Source of the DNA: CAZMVY01 sp964653435
Lineage (GTDB): Bacteria > Planctomycetota > Phycisphaerae > UBA1845 > PWPN01
Length of the DNA stretch: 43,983 bases
Direction of reading: 5' to 3'
Assembly: GCA_964653435.1 (NCBI GenBank)
Contig: CAZZFA010000041.1
Coordinates: forward strand, 1-43,983
The position numbers were made by a program, and so were the translations under genes. Shown here piece by piece: positions 8,619 through 16,420 of this stretch. Position 1 is the stretch's first letter, and each line of letters starts with the position of its first letter. The notes beneath the pieces are model-generated. The model was not told the origin of the DNA. It saw only the letters and a program-made list of their open reading frames with translations, and did no database searches.

Positions 8619-9347
8619 ATGTGGCACGTGGGTGGAAAAGTCGTGCTGATCACGGGGGCCTCGCGCGGCCTGGGGCGGGTGCTGGCGGAGGTGTTCGCCG
8701 AGCACGGGGCACACCTGATCCTCTGTGCGAGGCGGGCGGACGTTCTGGCCGACGTTGAGGCGGACCTGGCCCGGCGGGGCGTTGCGGCGATGGCGGAGGG
8801 GTGCGACGTTTCCGTGGAGGAAGACGTTCTGCGGCTGGTACACCGGGGCGTGCAGCGATTCGGCCGGATCGACGTGTTGATCAACAACGCCTCGATTCTC
8901 GGGCGGCGGGTTCCGGTGATGGAGTATCCCTCGGAGCTCTGGAACGACGTTCTGGCGACGAATCTTACGGGGGCTTTCCGGATGTCGCGTGAGGTGGCCC
9001 ACGTGATGCGGCGTCAGGGAACCGGGGCGATCATCAACGTTTCGAGCAGCGTGGGGCACAAGGCCCGGCCCAACTGGGGGGCGTATCTCGTGAGCAAGTG
9101 GGCCCTGGAAGGACTGAGCTTCATGATGGCGGAGGAGCTTCGGAGTACGGGGATCCGCGTCAACGTGGTCGATCCGGGCGGGATGCGGACGGGCATGCGG
9201 GCGGCGGCCTATCCCGCCGAGGATCCGACCACGCTGCCGATGCCGCGCGAGGTCGTGCCGGTCTTCCTGTATCTCGCCTCCGACGATTCGCGGGACGTGA
9301 CGGGCGAGCGGTTCTCCGCCCGCGAGTTTGCCGGCGGCTCGGCCTGA
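8619..9347 (+). CDS. Short-chain dehydrogenase/reductase (SDR)
   Basis: An NAD(P)-dependent oxidoreductase of the classical SDR type, 242 residues. It shows the cofactor motif TGASRGLG (12-19), the NNAS turn (89-92), a serine cluster (142-144) and the catalytic YLVSK (Tyr156, Lys160). The final segment DVTGERFSARE replaces the common VTGQ-x4-DGG ending. The ATG at 8619 fits the family length; an in-frame ATG at 8595 is also possible, and neither has a clear Shine-Dalgarno. The next gene begins 25 bp downstream on the same strand, so the two may be co-transcribed. The substrate is unknown. Confidence 0.88.
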   Translation: MWHVGGKVVLITGASRGLGRVLAEVFAEHGAHLILCARRADVLADVEADLARRGVAAMAEGCDVSVEEDVLRLVHRGVQRFGRIDVLINNASILGRRVPVMEYPSELWNDVLATNLTGAFRMSREVAHVMRRQGTGAIINVSSSVGHKARPNWGAYLVSKWALEGLSFMMAEELRSTGIRVNVVDPGGMRTGMRAAAYPAEDPTTLPMPREVVPVFLYLASDDSRDVTGERFSAREFAGGSA

Positions 9348-9372
9348 ACCCGCCCGTGCCGAAGGGCCGACG

Positions 9373-10992
9373 ATGAGCGTGATTACGGCGCACAGCGGCG
9401 ATCCGGGATACGGGCAGTCGCCGCACGTGACGGCCCGGACCCAGGCGATTGCTTGCACCCTCTGTTTCGCGGCCGGCGTGGCGGCCTTCTGGCCTGCCTT
9501 GCGCCACCCGTTCGTGTACGACGATCACCCGATTGTCAGCGAGAACTGGATCGTCAAGGCCCCGGATACCTGGTACCGGTTTCTGATCACCTCGTATTGG
9601 CCGCCGGCAAGCCCGCGGGAACGACGGCCGGGAGGCGGCGACAAGCTGTACCGGCCCGTGACGATCGGGAGCTTCCGGCTGGAGTATCGGTTGCACGGCG
9701 GCCGGCCGGGCGCTCTGCACGCGGGGGAAACGATCCTGCACGGTCTGGCGAGCTACCACGGGACGAACACCATCCTGCACGGCATAACGAGTCTGCTGGT
9801 GTGCGTGCTCGCGTTGCGGGTCTGGCAAAACGCAGCCGCCGCGTTGATCGCGGGGCTTCTGTTTGCCGTTCACCCGATTCACGCGGACGCCGTAGCGCCC
9901 GTGGTCGGCCGCAGCGAGATACTGGCCGGCCTCTTCTCCGCGTGGCTGTTGCTCCGCTACGCGCAGCCCGTGTCGCTCGCGGGGGCGGCGCTGGGGCGGT
10001 TTCACGTGTTCAGCGCCGTGTTGTTCGCGGCGGCGGTGTTCTCCAAAGAGCACGCGCTCTTCGTCTGGCCCGCAATACTCTCGCTCCAATGGTATCAGAG
10101 AAGGGCACAGCCCGCCGGGCAGCGACCCCCGTTTGCCGCGTGGCTGGGCGATCTGGCTCGCCGGGGCCATATCGGGTTCGCGTACGTCGCGGCCGCGTTT
10201 TTCTTCATCCGGTTCTTCATCTTCGGCATGCACTATCGTCGGCCGCCGGAGTCGCTGCCGTTCTGGGCGAATCCGCTCGCTCAGGCGGACCTGACGGCCT
10301 GCCTGCTGACGCCGTTCCGGTTGCTCTGGCTCACGGCCCGCTTATTCGTGGATCCGTCGGCCCTGTGCCCGCTGTGGAATCCCGATGCCCTGGTGCCGGC
10401 GCGGAGCCTCCGCGATGCGGATGTCTGGGGCGGCATGATTCTCGCCGGGCTGTGGATTGCGGTGATCCTGTGGGGATGCCGGCGGGGGCGGGCCGTCGGC
10501 ATCTGGGCGCTGGTGTTTGCGTGGTTCATGCTGTTGCCGCTGCATGTGGTGCCGGTGGCGAGCTGGCTGTTCGCGGAGCGGTGGTTGTACCTGCCTTCGG
10601 TGGCGCTGGCGATCGTGGTGGCGGGGTTGGTGAGACGGTACGGGCAGTGGGCGGCGCTGGCCGGCATCTGTGCGGCGATCGTGCTGTTGCCACAGACCTG
10701 GGCGTACGCCTCGGCATGGCGGTCGGATGTGAGCATGAACCGCTACGTGTTGGAGGCTCACCCGGACAACTTCCACGCGGCAAACAACCTGGCGTGGGTG
10801 TACTTCGTGGAGAAGCGATACGAGGATTCGTTGCGTGTCGCAAGCGAGTTGGCCGACCGGTTTCCGGATCGCTGGGAGCCGTACATGTGCATGAGCGAAA
10901 CCTATGCGGCGTTGGGCGACGCGCAGCGAGCCCGGGAGGCCCGCGCGGAGGCCGACACGCGCCGGACCGCCGCGCTGCTGCAGCTTCGGTAG
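9373..10992 (+). CDS. TMTC-like polytopic membrane protein with C-terminal TPR pair
   Basis: A membrane protein of 539 residues with about ten hydrophobic segments. Its N-terminal pattern resembles GT-C glycosyltransferases of the TMTC/DUF1736 type: a first membrane helix followed by the acidic loop FVYDDHPIVSENW, then Tyr-Arg-Pro and HxxNT-like segments. The last 80 residues (AHPDNFHAANNLAWVYF onward) form about two TPR units. The start at 9373 has GAAGGG upstream. By analogy it may transfer sugars from a polyprenyl donor to secreted proteins, but this is inference. It converges on the next gene with only 6 bp between the stops. A larger relative lies at 40405-42402. Confidence 0.78.
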   Translation: MSVITAHSGDPGYGQSPHVTARTQAIACTLCFAAGVAAFWPALRHPFVYDDHPIVSENWIVKAPDTWYRFLITSYWPPASPRERRPGGGDKLYRPVTIGSFRLEYRLHGGRPGALHAGETILHGLASYHGTNTILHGITSLLVCVLALRVWQNAAAALIAGLLFAVHPIHADAVAPVVGRSEILAGLFSAWLLLRYAQPVSLAGAALGRFHVFSAVLFAAAVFSKEHALFVWPAILSLQWYQRRAQPAGQRPPFAAWLGDLARRGHIGFAYVAAAFFFIRFFIFGMHYRRPPESLPFWANPLAQADLTACLLTPFRLLWLTARLFVDPSALCPLWNPDALVPARSLRDADVWGGMILAGLWIAVILWGCRRGRAVGIWALVFAWFMLLPLHVVPVASWLFAERWLYLPSVALAIVVAGLVRRYGQWAALAGICAAIVLLPQTWAYASAWRSDVSMNRYVLEAHPDNFHAANNLAWVYFVEKRYEDSLRVASELADRFPDRWEPYMCMSETYAALGDAQRAREARAEADTRRTAALLQLR

Positions 10993-10998
10993 GCGGCG

Positions 10999-11811
10999 TT
11001 ACGCGCGGCGCCGCCACGATTCGAGCAGGTGCCGGTGCAGATTCGGTCCGGCGGCCAGGAAGGGCATCGCGCCCCGGGCGGCGGTCTGTGAACGGCTCAT
11101 GGGGAAGTATTCGCGGCCGTCCGGGTCGGTGAATCGTCCGCCGGCCTCCCGGACCAGCAGCGCGCCGGCGGCCACGTCCCAGAGGCGGCAATTGAGACAG
11201 AAGGCGGCGTCCAGGGCCCCCGCCGCAACGAGGGCCAGGTGCAGGGCCGTCGTCCCGAGGTTCCGAAGCGTCATGCGATCGAGCCACTCGTGGACCGTCG
11301 CGGGCATGGGCGCGCCATGCCCGGAGGGCGAACCGATGAGCGTTTCGTGGGTCGGCGGGCTGTCGGCCACACGGAGGCGGACCTCGTCGCACCGGGCGCC
11401 GTTTCCCACGCGGGCGGTGAACATCTGATCGGTCATTACGGCATAGACGGCGCCGACGATCGGCATACCGTCGCGGAGTACGCCCACACTGACGGCGAAG
11501 CTCGGGACGCCGCGCCAGTAGTTCTGCGTGCCGTCGATCGGGTCGATGATCCAGCACCATTCGGCGGCTTCGATGGCGGCGTGGCGCTCGGGGCGGCGCA
11601 TGGTTTCCTCGGTGAGGACGGCGTGCGAGGGGAATCGCTTCACAATGGCGTCGAGGAGCAGGTCCTGGACCGCATGATCCGCATCCGTGACGAGGGTCGC
11701 GTCGTGTTTCCGCGAAGCCGTGGCGGAGCCGAATCGCTGACGCGCGAGCCGGCCGCCGGCGCGCGCCCACTCGACCGCGTACGCCAGGATGTCTGCAGCG
11801 TCGTCATTCAT
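10999..11811 (-). CDS. Inositol monophosphatase family phosphatase
   Basis: A Mg2+-dependent phosphatase of the inositol monophosphatase superfamily, 270 residues. Metal ligands are visible as LTEET (Glu68/69), WIIDPIDGT (Asp90, Asp93) and the late CRLWDVAAGALL (Asp212), all at the usual spacing. The substrate could be inositol-1-phosphate, fructose-1,6-bisphosphate, histidinol phosphate or a 3',5'-bisphosphonucleotide; the sequence alone does not decide, though the WD-x-AAG form fits IMPase/SuhB-like or HisN-like members. The ATG at 11809-11811 has a weak GGAAAG upstream. The xylulokinase gene lies 126 bp upstream on the same strand. Confidence 0.9.
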   Translation of the reverse strand: MNDDAADILAYAVEWARAGGRLARQRFGSATASRKHDATLVTDADHAVQDLLLDAIVKRFPSHAVLTEETMRRPERHAAIEAAEWCWIIDPIDGTQNYWRGVPSFAVSVGVLRDGMPIVGAVYAVMTDQMFTARVGNGARCDEVRLRVADSPPTHETLIGSPSGHGAPMPATVHEWLDRMTLRNLGTTALHLALVAAGALDAAFCLNCRLWDVAAGALLVREAGGRFTDPDGREYFPMSRSQTAARGAMPFLAAGPNLHRHLLESWRRRA

Positions 11812-11937
11812 GTGTCTTTCCGGTGCGCCCCGGTGCCGCGGCGGGCAGGGGCAAGCCGCACGGAGGTTTCTTCCGGCCGGACGATCCGATCTTCGAATGC
11901 GCGGCCGCGCCTCGGCGTCCGACGGCCGCCCCGGCCG

Positions 11938-13479
11938 CTACCCGCCGAGGGACGCGATGGATTGAAACTCCTCGCGGAGGGCGGGGTAGAGCCGGCGGTA
12001 CTGGGCGTATGCGGCGTCGTACGTCTTGCGGAGCGCCGGCGTCGGTTCGCGTCTGTCGGTGATCCGGATACAGGCGTCGCAGGCCTCGGGCACGGAGGCA
12101 TACACGCCTGTGCCGACGGCCGCCAGCAGCGCTGCGCCGTAGGCGGCTCCCTCCTGGGTGTTGATTGTGGTAACGGGGGCGTCGTAGATGTCGGCCTGGA
12201 GTTGCCGCCACCACGGGCTGACGGCGCCGCCGCCGCCGGCGCGGACCTCGCGGATCTGAAGCCCGTCCGCCCGCATGATCTCGATCTGATCGCGCATGCC
12301 GAAGGTGATGCCCTCGAGCACGGCGCGGACCAGGCCGGCCTGCTCGTGGCGGCTGGTCAGGCCGATCCAGGCCCCGCGTGCATTCGGGTCGGGGTAAGGG
12401 CATCGCTCGCCGGTGAGATAGGGCAGAAAGAAGAGCCCGTCCGATCCGGCCGGGGCCTTCTGCGCCAGCTTGATGAGCCGGCTGTAAATGACGCCCGGGT
12501 CCTTGCGGGCCTTTCGCAGGGCCGCGACTTCCTCGGCGTACCAGGTGTTGCGCAGCCACTGGAAGCTGCCTCCGGCGGCCAGCATGCAGCCGAATACACA
12601 CCACTTGCCCGGGACGGCGTGACAGAACGACTGGAGGTTGCCCTGCTTATTCGGCACGGGTTTGTCGCTGTGCGCGAAGACGACGCCGCTCGTGCCCATC
12701 GTCGAGGAGACGACGCCGGCACGTACGATGCCGTTGCCTACGGCACCGGCGGGCTGATCTCCGGCGCCGCCGACGACGGGCGTCCCGGCGGGCAGTCCGG
12801 TGGCCTTGGCGGCGGCACGGTGGATCCGGCCGCTGACCACGATCGACTCATACACAGGCGGCAGGAGGTCGGTGTTGATTCGCAGCCTGCCCAGCAAACC
12901 GCGGTGCCAGCGGCGTGCCTTCACGTCGAGCAGCAGCGTGCCGGCCGCGTCGCTCACCTCCGTCGCGTACTCGCCCGTCAGCCGGAGGCGGATGTAGTCC
13001 TTCGGCAGAAGCACCTTGAACGTGTGCTCGAAGACGCGCGGATCGTGCCGGCGGACCCAGAGGATCTTCGGCGCCGTGAAGCCCGTCAGCGCGACGTTGT
13101 TGACCATGCCGATGAGCCTGGACCGCCCGCCGGCGAGGCGCTCGATCTCCTCGCACTCGGCCGCGGTCCGCTGGTCGTTCCAGAGCAGGGCGGGGCGGAG
13201 CGACTGACCGGCCCGATCGACGAAGACGCTGCCGTGCATCTGGCCGCTGAGCCCGACGCCGGTGATCTTCGACGGGCTGACGCGGGCCTTGCGGCAGACG
13301 TCGCCGACGGCGCGGATCACGGCCCGCCACCAGTCGTTCGGGTCCTGTTCCGACCAGCCGGGCCGCGGGGAGTGGACCGGGTATTCCGCGCTCGCCGTGG
13401 CCAGGACCTTGCCTTTCGCGTTGCAGAGCAGCGTTTTTGTCGCTGATGTGCCGATGTCGATCCCGAGCAGAAGCGCCAT
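11938..13479 (-). CDS. xylB: Xylulokinase (FGGY carbohydrate kinase)
   Basis: The enzyme phosphorylates D-xylulose to D-xylulose 5-phosphate with ATP in the cytoplasm, feeding pentoses into the pentose phosphate pathway. The 513 residues show the FGGY phosphate-1 motif GIDIGTSATKTLL (6-18), the segment PGWSEQDPNDWW (40-51), the xylulokinase-type substrate loop GLSGQMHGSVFVD (76-88) with RPALLWNDQRT (95-105), and GGAGDQPAGAVG, which carries the catalytic Asp. The ATG at 13477-13479 is set by GAGG 7 bases upstream; the longer open frame has no similarity. No xylose isomerase gene adjoins it, but a TIM-barrel sugar isomerase gene lies at 14914. Other FGGY substrates are possible. Confidence 0.9.
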   Translation of the reverse strand: MALLLGIDIGTSATKTLLCNAKGKVLATASAEYPVHSPRPGWSEQDPNDWWRAVIRAVGDVCRKARVSPSKITGVGLSGQMHGSVFVDRAGQSLRPALLWNDQRTAAECEEIERLAGGRSRLIGMVNNVALTGFTAPKILWVRRHDPRVFEHTFKVLLPKDYIRLRLTGEYATEVSDAAGTLLLDVKARRWHRGLLGRLRINTDLLPPVYESIVVSGRIHRAAAKATGLPAGTPVVGGAGDQPAGAVGNGIVRAGVVSSTMGTSGVVFAHSDKPVPNKQGNLQSFCHAVPGKWCVFGCMLAAGGSFQWLRNTWYAEEVAALRKARKDPGVIYSRLIKLAQKAPAGSDGLFFLPYLTGERCPYPDPNARGAWIGLTSRHEQAGLVRAVLEGITFGMRDQIEIMRADGLQIREVRAGGGGAVSPWWRQLQADIYDAPVTTINTQEGAAYGAALLAAVGTGVYASVPEACDACIRITDRREPTPALRKTYDAAYAQYRRLYPALREEFQSIASLGG

Positions 13480-13602
13480 ATCAGAGCCTCGCTGAAGTCC
13501 GCGGAATCGTCCGCGCCGATATACGCGGAGTATACAGCGGTCGGGCGGTCCGCGAAACCTGCCGGGGCGACGCAAGTGGGGCGCGTGAGCGGCGGGTCGC
13601 AT

Positions 13603-13631
13603 TTGTGAGCATGCTCGCGTGGTTCTACAAT
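13603..13631 (+). promoter_or_regulatory. Promoter placed for a leaderless rlmN mRNA
   Basis: TTGTGA (13603-13608) and TACAAT (13626-13631) are separated by exactly 17 bp, with 4 and 5 of 6 consensus matches. The rlmN ATG at 13640 lies 8 nt after the -10 element, so transcription would start on or 1-2 nt before the start codon. The gene has no Shine-Dalgarno. Confidence 0.55.
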
Positions 13632-13639
13632 CGCAACGG

Positions 13640-14887
13640 ATGGCTGCGATACGCGAGCAGGTTTCAGGGGGCGAGCCGGTACATCTGTTCTGCTGGACGG
13701 CCGACGCGCTGGGCGGATGGTTCGAGTCGCACGGACTGCCCACCTATCGGGCGCGGCAGGTGATGGAGTGGGTTTACGGGCACGGGGCCACCACCTTCGA
13801 GCAGATGACGAACCTGCCCGCGGGGCTTCGCGCGGAGCTTGCCGGGGCGTTTGTCATCTACCGCTCCACCGTGGCGGCCGATCCGCAGGCGCCGGATGGA
13901 ACGCGAAAGCTGCTGCTTCGCTGGCCCGACGGGGCTACGAGCGAGTGCGTACTGATCCCTGAGCCGGATCGCAACACGGCGTGCATTTCGAGCCAGGTCG
14001 GATGCCCGGTCCAGTGCACGTTCTGCGCCAGCGGCATCGGCGGTCTGGAACGGCAACTGACGGCCGGCGAGATCGTCGAGCAGGCGATGCGGGTGCGGGC
14101 GCTGTGTGCGGCGCCGCCGGCGCGCCCCCGCAAGGCAGCCCGGGCGGGGAGTGCGGTCGCGGAACTCTGTGCGCGTTCGCCGCACGGCGATCCCCGACCC
14201 CCAGCCCCCAATCCCCGCTCCCTGACGAACATCGTCTTCATGGGTATCGGCGAACCGCTGGCGAACTACGAGGCGGTTGTCGCGGCGGTGCGGACGATCA
14301 ACGCGCCGTGGGGGATGAACATCGGTGCGCGAAGGATCACGATCAGCACGGTCGGCCTGCCGAAGCAGGTCCGCCGGCTCGCCGACGAGGGGCTTCAGAT
14401 CAATCTGGCGATCTCTCTCCACGCGGCGTCCGACGCGCTGCGGCGGCGCTTGATTCCCTGGGCCGAGCGCGTCAGTATCTCCGAACTGGTGGACGCGGCA
14501 CGGTACTATTTCGAGCGGACGGGGCGCGAGGTCACGCTGGAGTACGTGATGCTCGGCGGCGTGAATGTCCGCCCGGCCGACGCACAGAGGCTCGCCCGCG
14601 TCACCCGGCAGATGCGGTGCAACGTGAACCTGATCCCGTACAACCCGGTGGCCGGCCGGCCGTACCGTCGGCCCGAGGATTCGACGGTGCAGGCGTTTGT
14701 CCGTGCTCTTCGGGAACGCGGCGTCAACGCCCATGTACGGCGGAGCCGCGGTCTGGAGATCGACGCCGCCTGCGGCCAGTTGCGCGAGGCGCACCGGGTG
14801 CCGGCGGAGCGGCCTGCCCGGGAGCCACGGACGGGGCGACCGGGCGACTACCGGACGGATCAGCGGACAGGCGGATTGACGGACTGA
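13640..14887 (+). CDS. rlmN: 23S rRNA (adenine2503-C2)-methyltransferase, radical SAM
   Basis: A cytoplasmic radical-SAM enzyme that methylates C2 of A2503 in 23S rRNA and, in some bacteria, A37 of tRNAs. Its 415 residues include the cluster motif Cys122-x3-Cys126-x2-Cys129 (GCPVQCTFC), Cys115 in ACISSQVG (matching the second catalytic Cys), MGIGEPLANY, and the methyl-carrying Cys378 in IDAACGQLR. Two oddities stand out. About 40 extra residues (155-194) lie between the radical-SAM helix and NIVFMGIGEP, partly encoded by a heptamer array. The last 30 residues are an atypical Arg/Thr/Gly tail ending in an octamer array. I use the ATG at 13640, next to the promoter; a GTG at 13619 is in frame. 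The sugar isomerase gene follows 26 bp downstream. Confidence 0.93.
   Translation: MAAIREQVSGGEPVHLFCWTADALGGWFESHGLPTYRARQVMEWVYGHGATTFEQMTNLPAGLRAELAGAFVIYRSTVAADPQAPDGTRKLLLRWPDGATSECVLIPEPDRNTACISSQVGCPVQCTFCASGIGGLERQLTAGEIVEQAMRVRALCAAPPARPRKAARAGSAVAELCARSPHGDPRPPAPNPRSLTNIVFMGIGEPLANYEAVVAAVRTINAPWGMNIGARRITISTVGLPKQVRRLADEGLQINLAISLHAASDALRRRLIPWAERVSISELVDAARYYFERTGREVTLEYVMLGGVNVRPADAQRLARVTRQMRCNVNLIPYNPVAGRPYRRPEDSTVQAFVRALRERGVNAHVRRSRGLEIDAACGQLREAHRVPAERPAREPRTGRPGDYRTDQRTGGLTD
14192..14226 (+). repeat. Degenerate heptamer array inside rlmN
   Basis: Five consecutive 7-nt units lie here: CCCCGAC, CCCCAGC, CCCCAAT, CCCCGCT, CCCTGAC. They encode the Pro/Asn-rich DPRPPAPNPRSLT stretch of the RlmN insertion. 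Because 35 nt is not a multiple of three, the array must have been fitted to the frame with its flanks. Confidence 0.7.
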
Positions 14888-14891
14888 GGGA
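14848..14891 (+). repeat. Degenerate octamer array at the rlmN 3' end
   Basis: 8-nt units sharing a final GGA are visible: CTACCGGA, (CGGA), TCAGCGGA, CAGGCGGA, TTGACGGA, CTGAGGGA. The array encodes the last 14 residues of RlmN and overlaps its stop codon. It ends 22 nt before the next start codon. Confidence 0.6.
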
Positions 14892-14913
14892 TACGCAAAG
14901 GCGGGAGACAAAC

Positions 14914-15747
14914 ATGAAGCCGTTCGACATTGGTGTATGTTCGTGGTCGCTGGCGATCAAAGACCTGGCCAGGACGCTGGAGACGATTCGGAACGAGCTG
15001 GGCCTGGGGCTTACCCAGGTGGGCTTCTTCGGCGACGGCATCCCGACGGCCGCGCAGCATGAGACGACGGCGAAGATCATCCGCGACAGCGGCCTCGAGG
15101 TCAGCGCGACCTGCATCGGTTTCACCGGCGAGGACTACTCGACGATTCAGCGGATCGCCGCCACCGGCGGCTTCGTGCCTGACGAGCTGTTCGAGGAGCG
15201 TTTCGAACAGACGGTCCGCACGGCGGATCTTACGGCCAGGCTGGGGGTGAAGATGCTCGCGACGCATGTCGGTTTCGTGCCGCACGATCGCAACGATCCG
15301 AAGTACAAGGTCATGGTGGAGCGGCTTCGCCGCATCACCGACGCGCTCGACCGGCGGGGTGTCACGCTGTTGATGGAGACCGGCCAGGAGAAGGCCGATG
15401 CGCTGGTGCGGTTCATCGACGACGTCGGGCGGTCCAACATCCGCGTGAACTTCGATTGTGCAAACATGGTCTTGTACGGCGCGGGGGATCCGGTCGAGGC
15501 GGTCGGGATTCTGGGCGACCGCATCGCCCACGTGCACATGAAGGATGCGACGTGGTCGTCGCAGCCCGGCAAGACCTGGGGCCAGGAGGTCCCGCTTGGC
15601 GACGGCGACGCGAACATTCCGCAGGTCGTCAGCAAGCTTCGCGCGATGGGTTACAGCGGGCCGCTGGTCATCGAGCGGGAGGGCGGCACGAACCGTCTCG
15701 GCGACATCCGCGACGGCGCGGAGTTGCTGCGATCGCTCGTAGGGTAG
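14914..15747 (+). CDS. Sugar phosphate isomerase/epimerase family protein (TIM barrel)
   Basis: A 277-residue AP-endonuclease-2-like TIM barrel of the xylose isomerase-like family. It opens with FDIGVCSWSLAIKDL. Metal-site segments follow the family order: LATHVGFVP, LLMETGQEKAD (Glu), VNFDCANMVLYG (Asp), IAHVHMKDATW (His-x-His-x-x-Asp) and GPLVIEREGG (Glu). Such proteins isomerise or epimerise sugars or act on inositol derivatives; the substrate is not visible. GGGAG six bases before the ATG at 14914 fixes the start. No signal peptide is seen, so it acts in the cytoplasm. It is probably co-transcribed with rlmN. Confidence 0.88.
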   Translation: MKPFDIGVCSWSLAIKDLARTLETIRNELGLGLTQVGFFGDGIPTAAQHETTAKIIRDSGLEVSATCIGFTGEDYSTIQRIAATGGFVPDELFEERFEQTVRTADLTARLGVKMLATHVGFVPHDRNDPKYKVMVERLRRITDALDRRGVTLLMETGQEKADALVRFIDDVGRSNIRVNFDCANMVLYGAGDPVEAVGILGDRIAHVHMKDATWSSQPGKTWGQEVPLGDGDANIPQVVSKLRAMGYSGPLVIEREGGTNRLGDIRDGAELLRSLVG

Positions 15748-15798
15748 CGGGCGGCAGGGATATCACCGGATAATCGGAAAGCGCGAGTCCGAAATACA

Positions 15799-16227
15799 TC
15801 AGGCGCCCAGGGCCTTGATCTTCTCTCGGAGCGTACCGACCTGGGTGATGCGGAGGCCGAAGTTTTCGCCGACCTTGACGGCCTGGCCAACGCCGATGCA
15901 TTTGTTGTTGATCATCAGGTCGAGAGGGGCGTCCGCGGGTTTCTCGAACTCGATAATGGCTCCGGTGTTCAGCCCGACAACCCGCGCCAGCGGCATTTTG
16001 CACTCCGCCAGCTTGACGATCACCGGTACCTCGATTCGCAGGATCCGCCCCAGGAGCTCCGATGGCGGCCCGGCAGGGGCTGCGGTCGAGGGCGAGGGCG
16101 TGTGCGCCGGCGATTGCAGGTCTGCGCCGCCCGGCGAAGGCGGAGCAGAGTCCGCGCCAAGGGCCTCGCCCGCCAGGTTTTCCGCCTGGGCCAGGAGAGA
16201 ATCGATGTCTGCCTGGGAAGTGGTCAC
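15799..16227 (-). CDS. fliN: FliN/SpoA-family C-ring protein, orphan
   Basis: A 142-residue protein whose C-terminal 75 residues form a SpoA (FliN/surface presentation) domain. It starts at LGRILRIEVPVIVKLAECKMPL and includes GAIIEFEKPADAPLDLMINNKCIGVGQAVKVGENFGLRI, the core of the flagellar motor switch protein FliN. The N-terminal 60 residues are a flexible Ala/Pro/Ser-rich region after a short helix (DIDSLLAQAENL) that FliN proteins often carry. The start is a GTG at 16225-16227 with AAGGA 8 bases upstream; no ATG is available before the domain. There are no other flagellar genes in the window, so its motor or secretion partners must be encoded elsewhere. Confidence 0.82.
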   Translation of the reverse strand: MTTSQADIDSLLAQAENLAGEALGADSAPPSPGGADLQSPAHTPSPSTAAPAGPPSELLGRILRIEVPVIVKLAECKMPLARVVGLNTGAIIEFEKPADAPLDLMINNKCIGVGQAVKVGENFGLRITQVGTLREKIKALGA

Positions 16228-16420
16228 GCACCGGATCCTTGCGCAGAGTCTCTACGAGACGTTCATACCGCCTGTCGGCATTATCGGCCTCCGCAGCGGG
16301 GGACTTGAGGGAACGCCCTTTGCGCGTTGCAGGATCGGGGATTACAGCCGCCGGCTCGCGGCGGCGTAGTCCATCCGCGGGCGCCGGGGCCGCGCGTGCT
16401 TTGGTGGTCGATAGCGGTGT

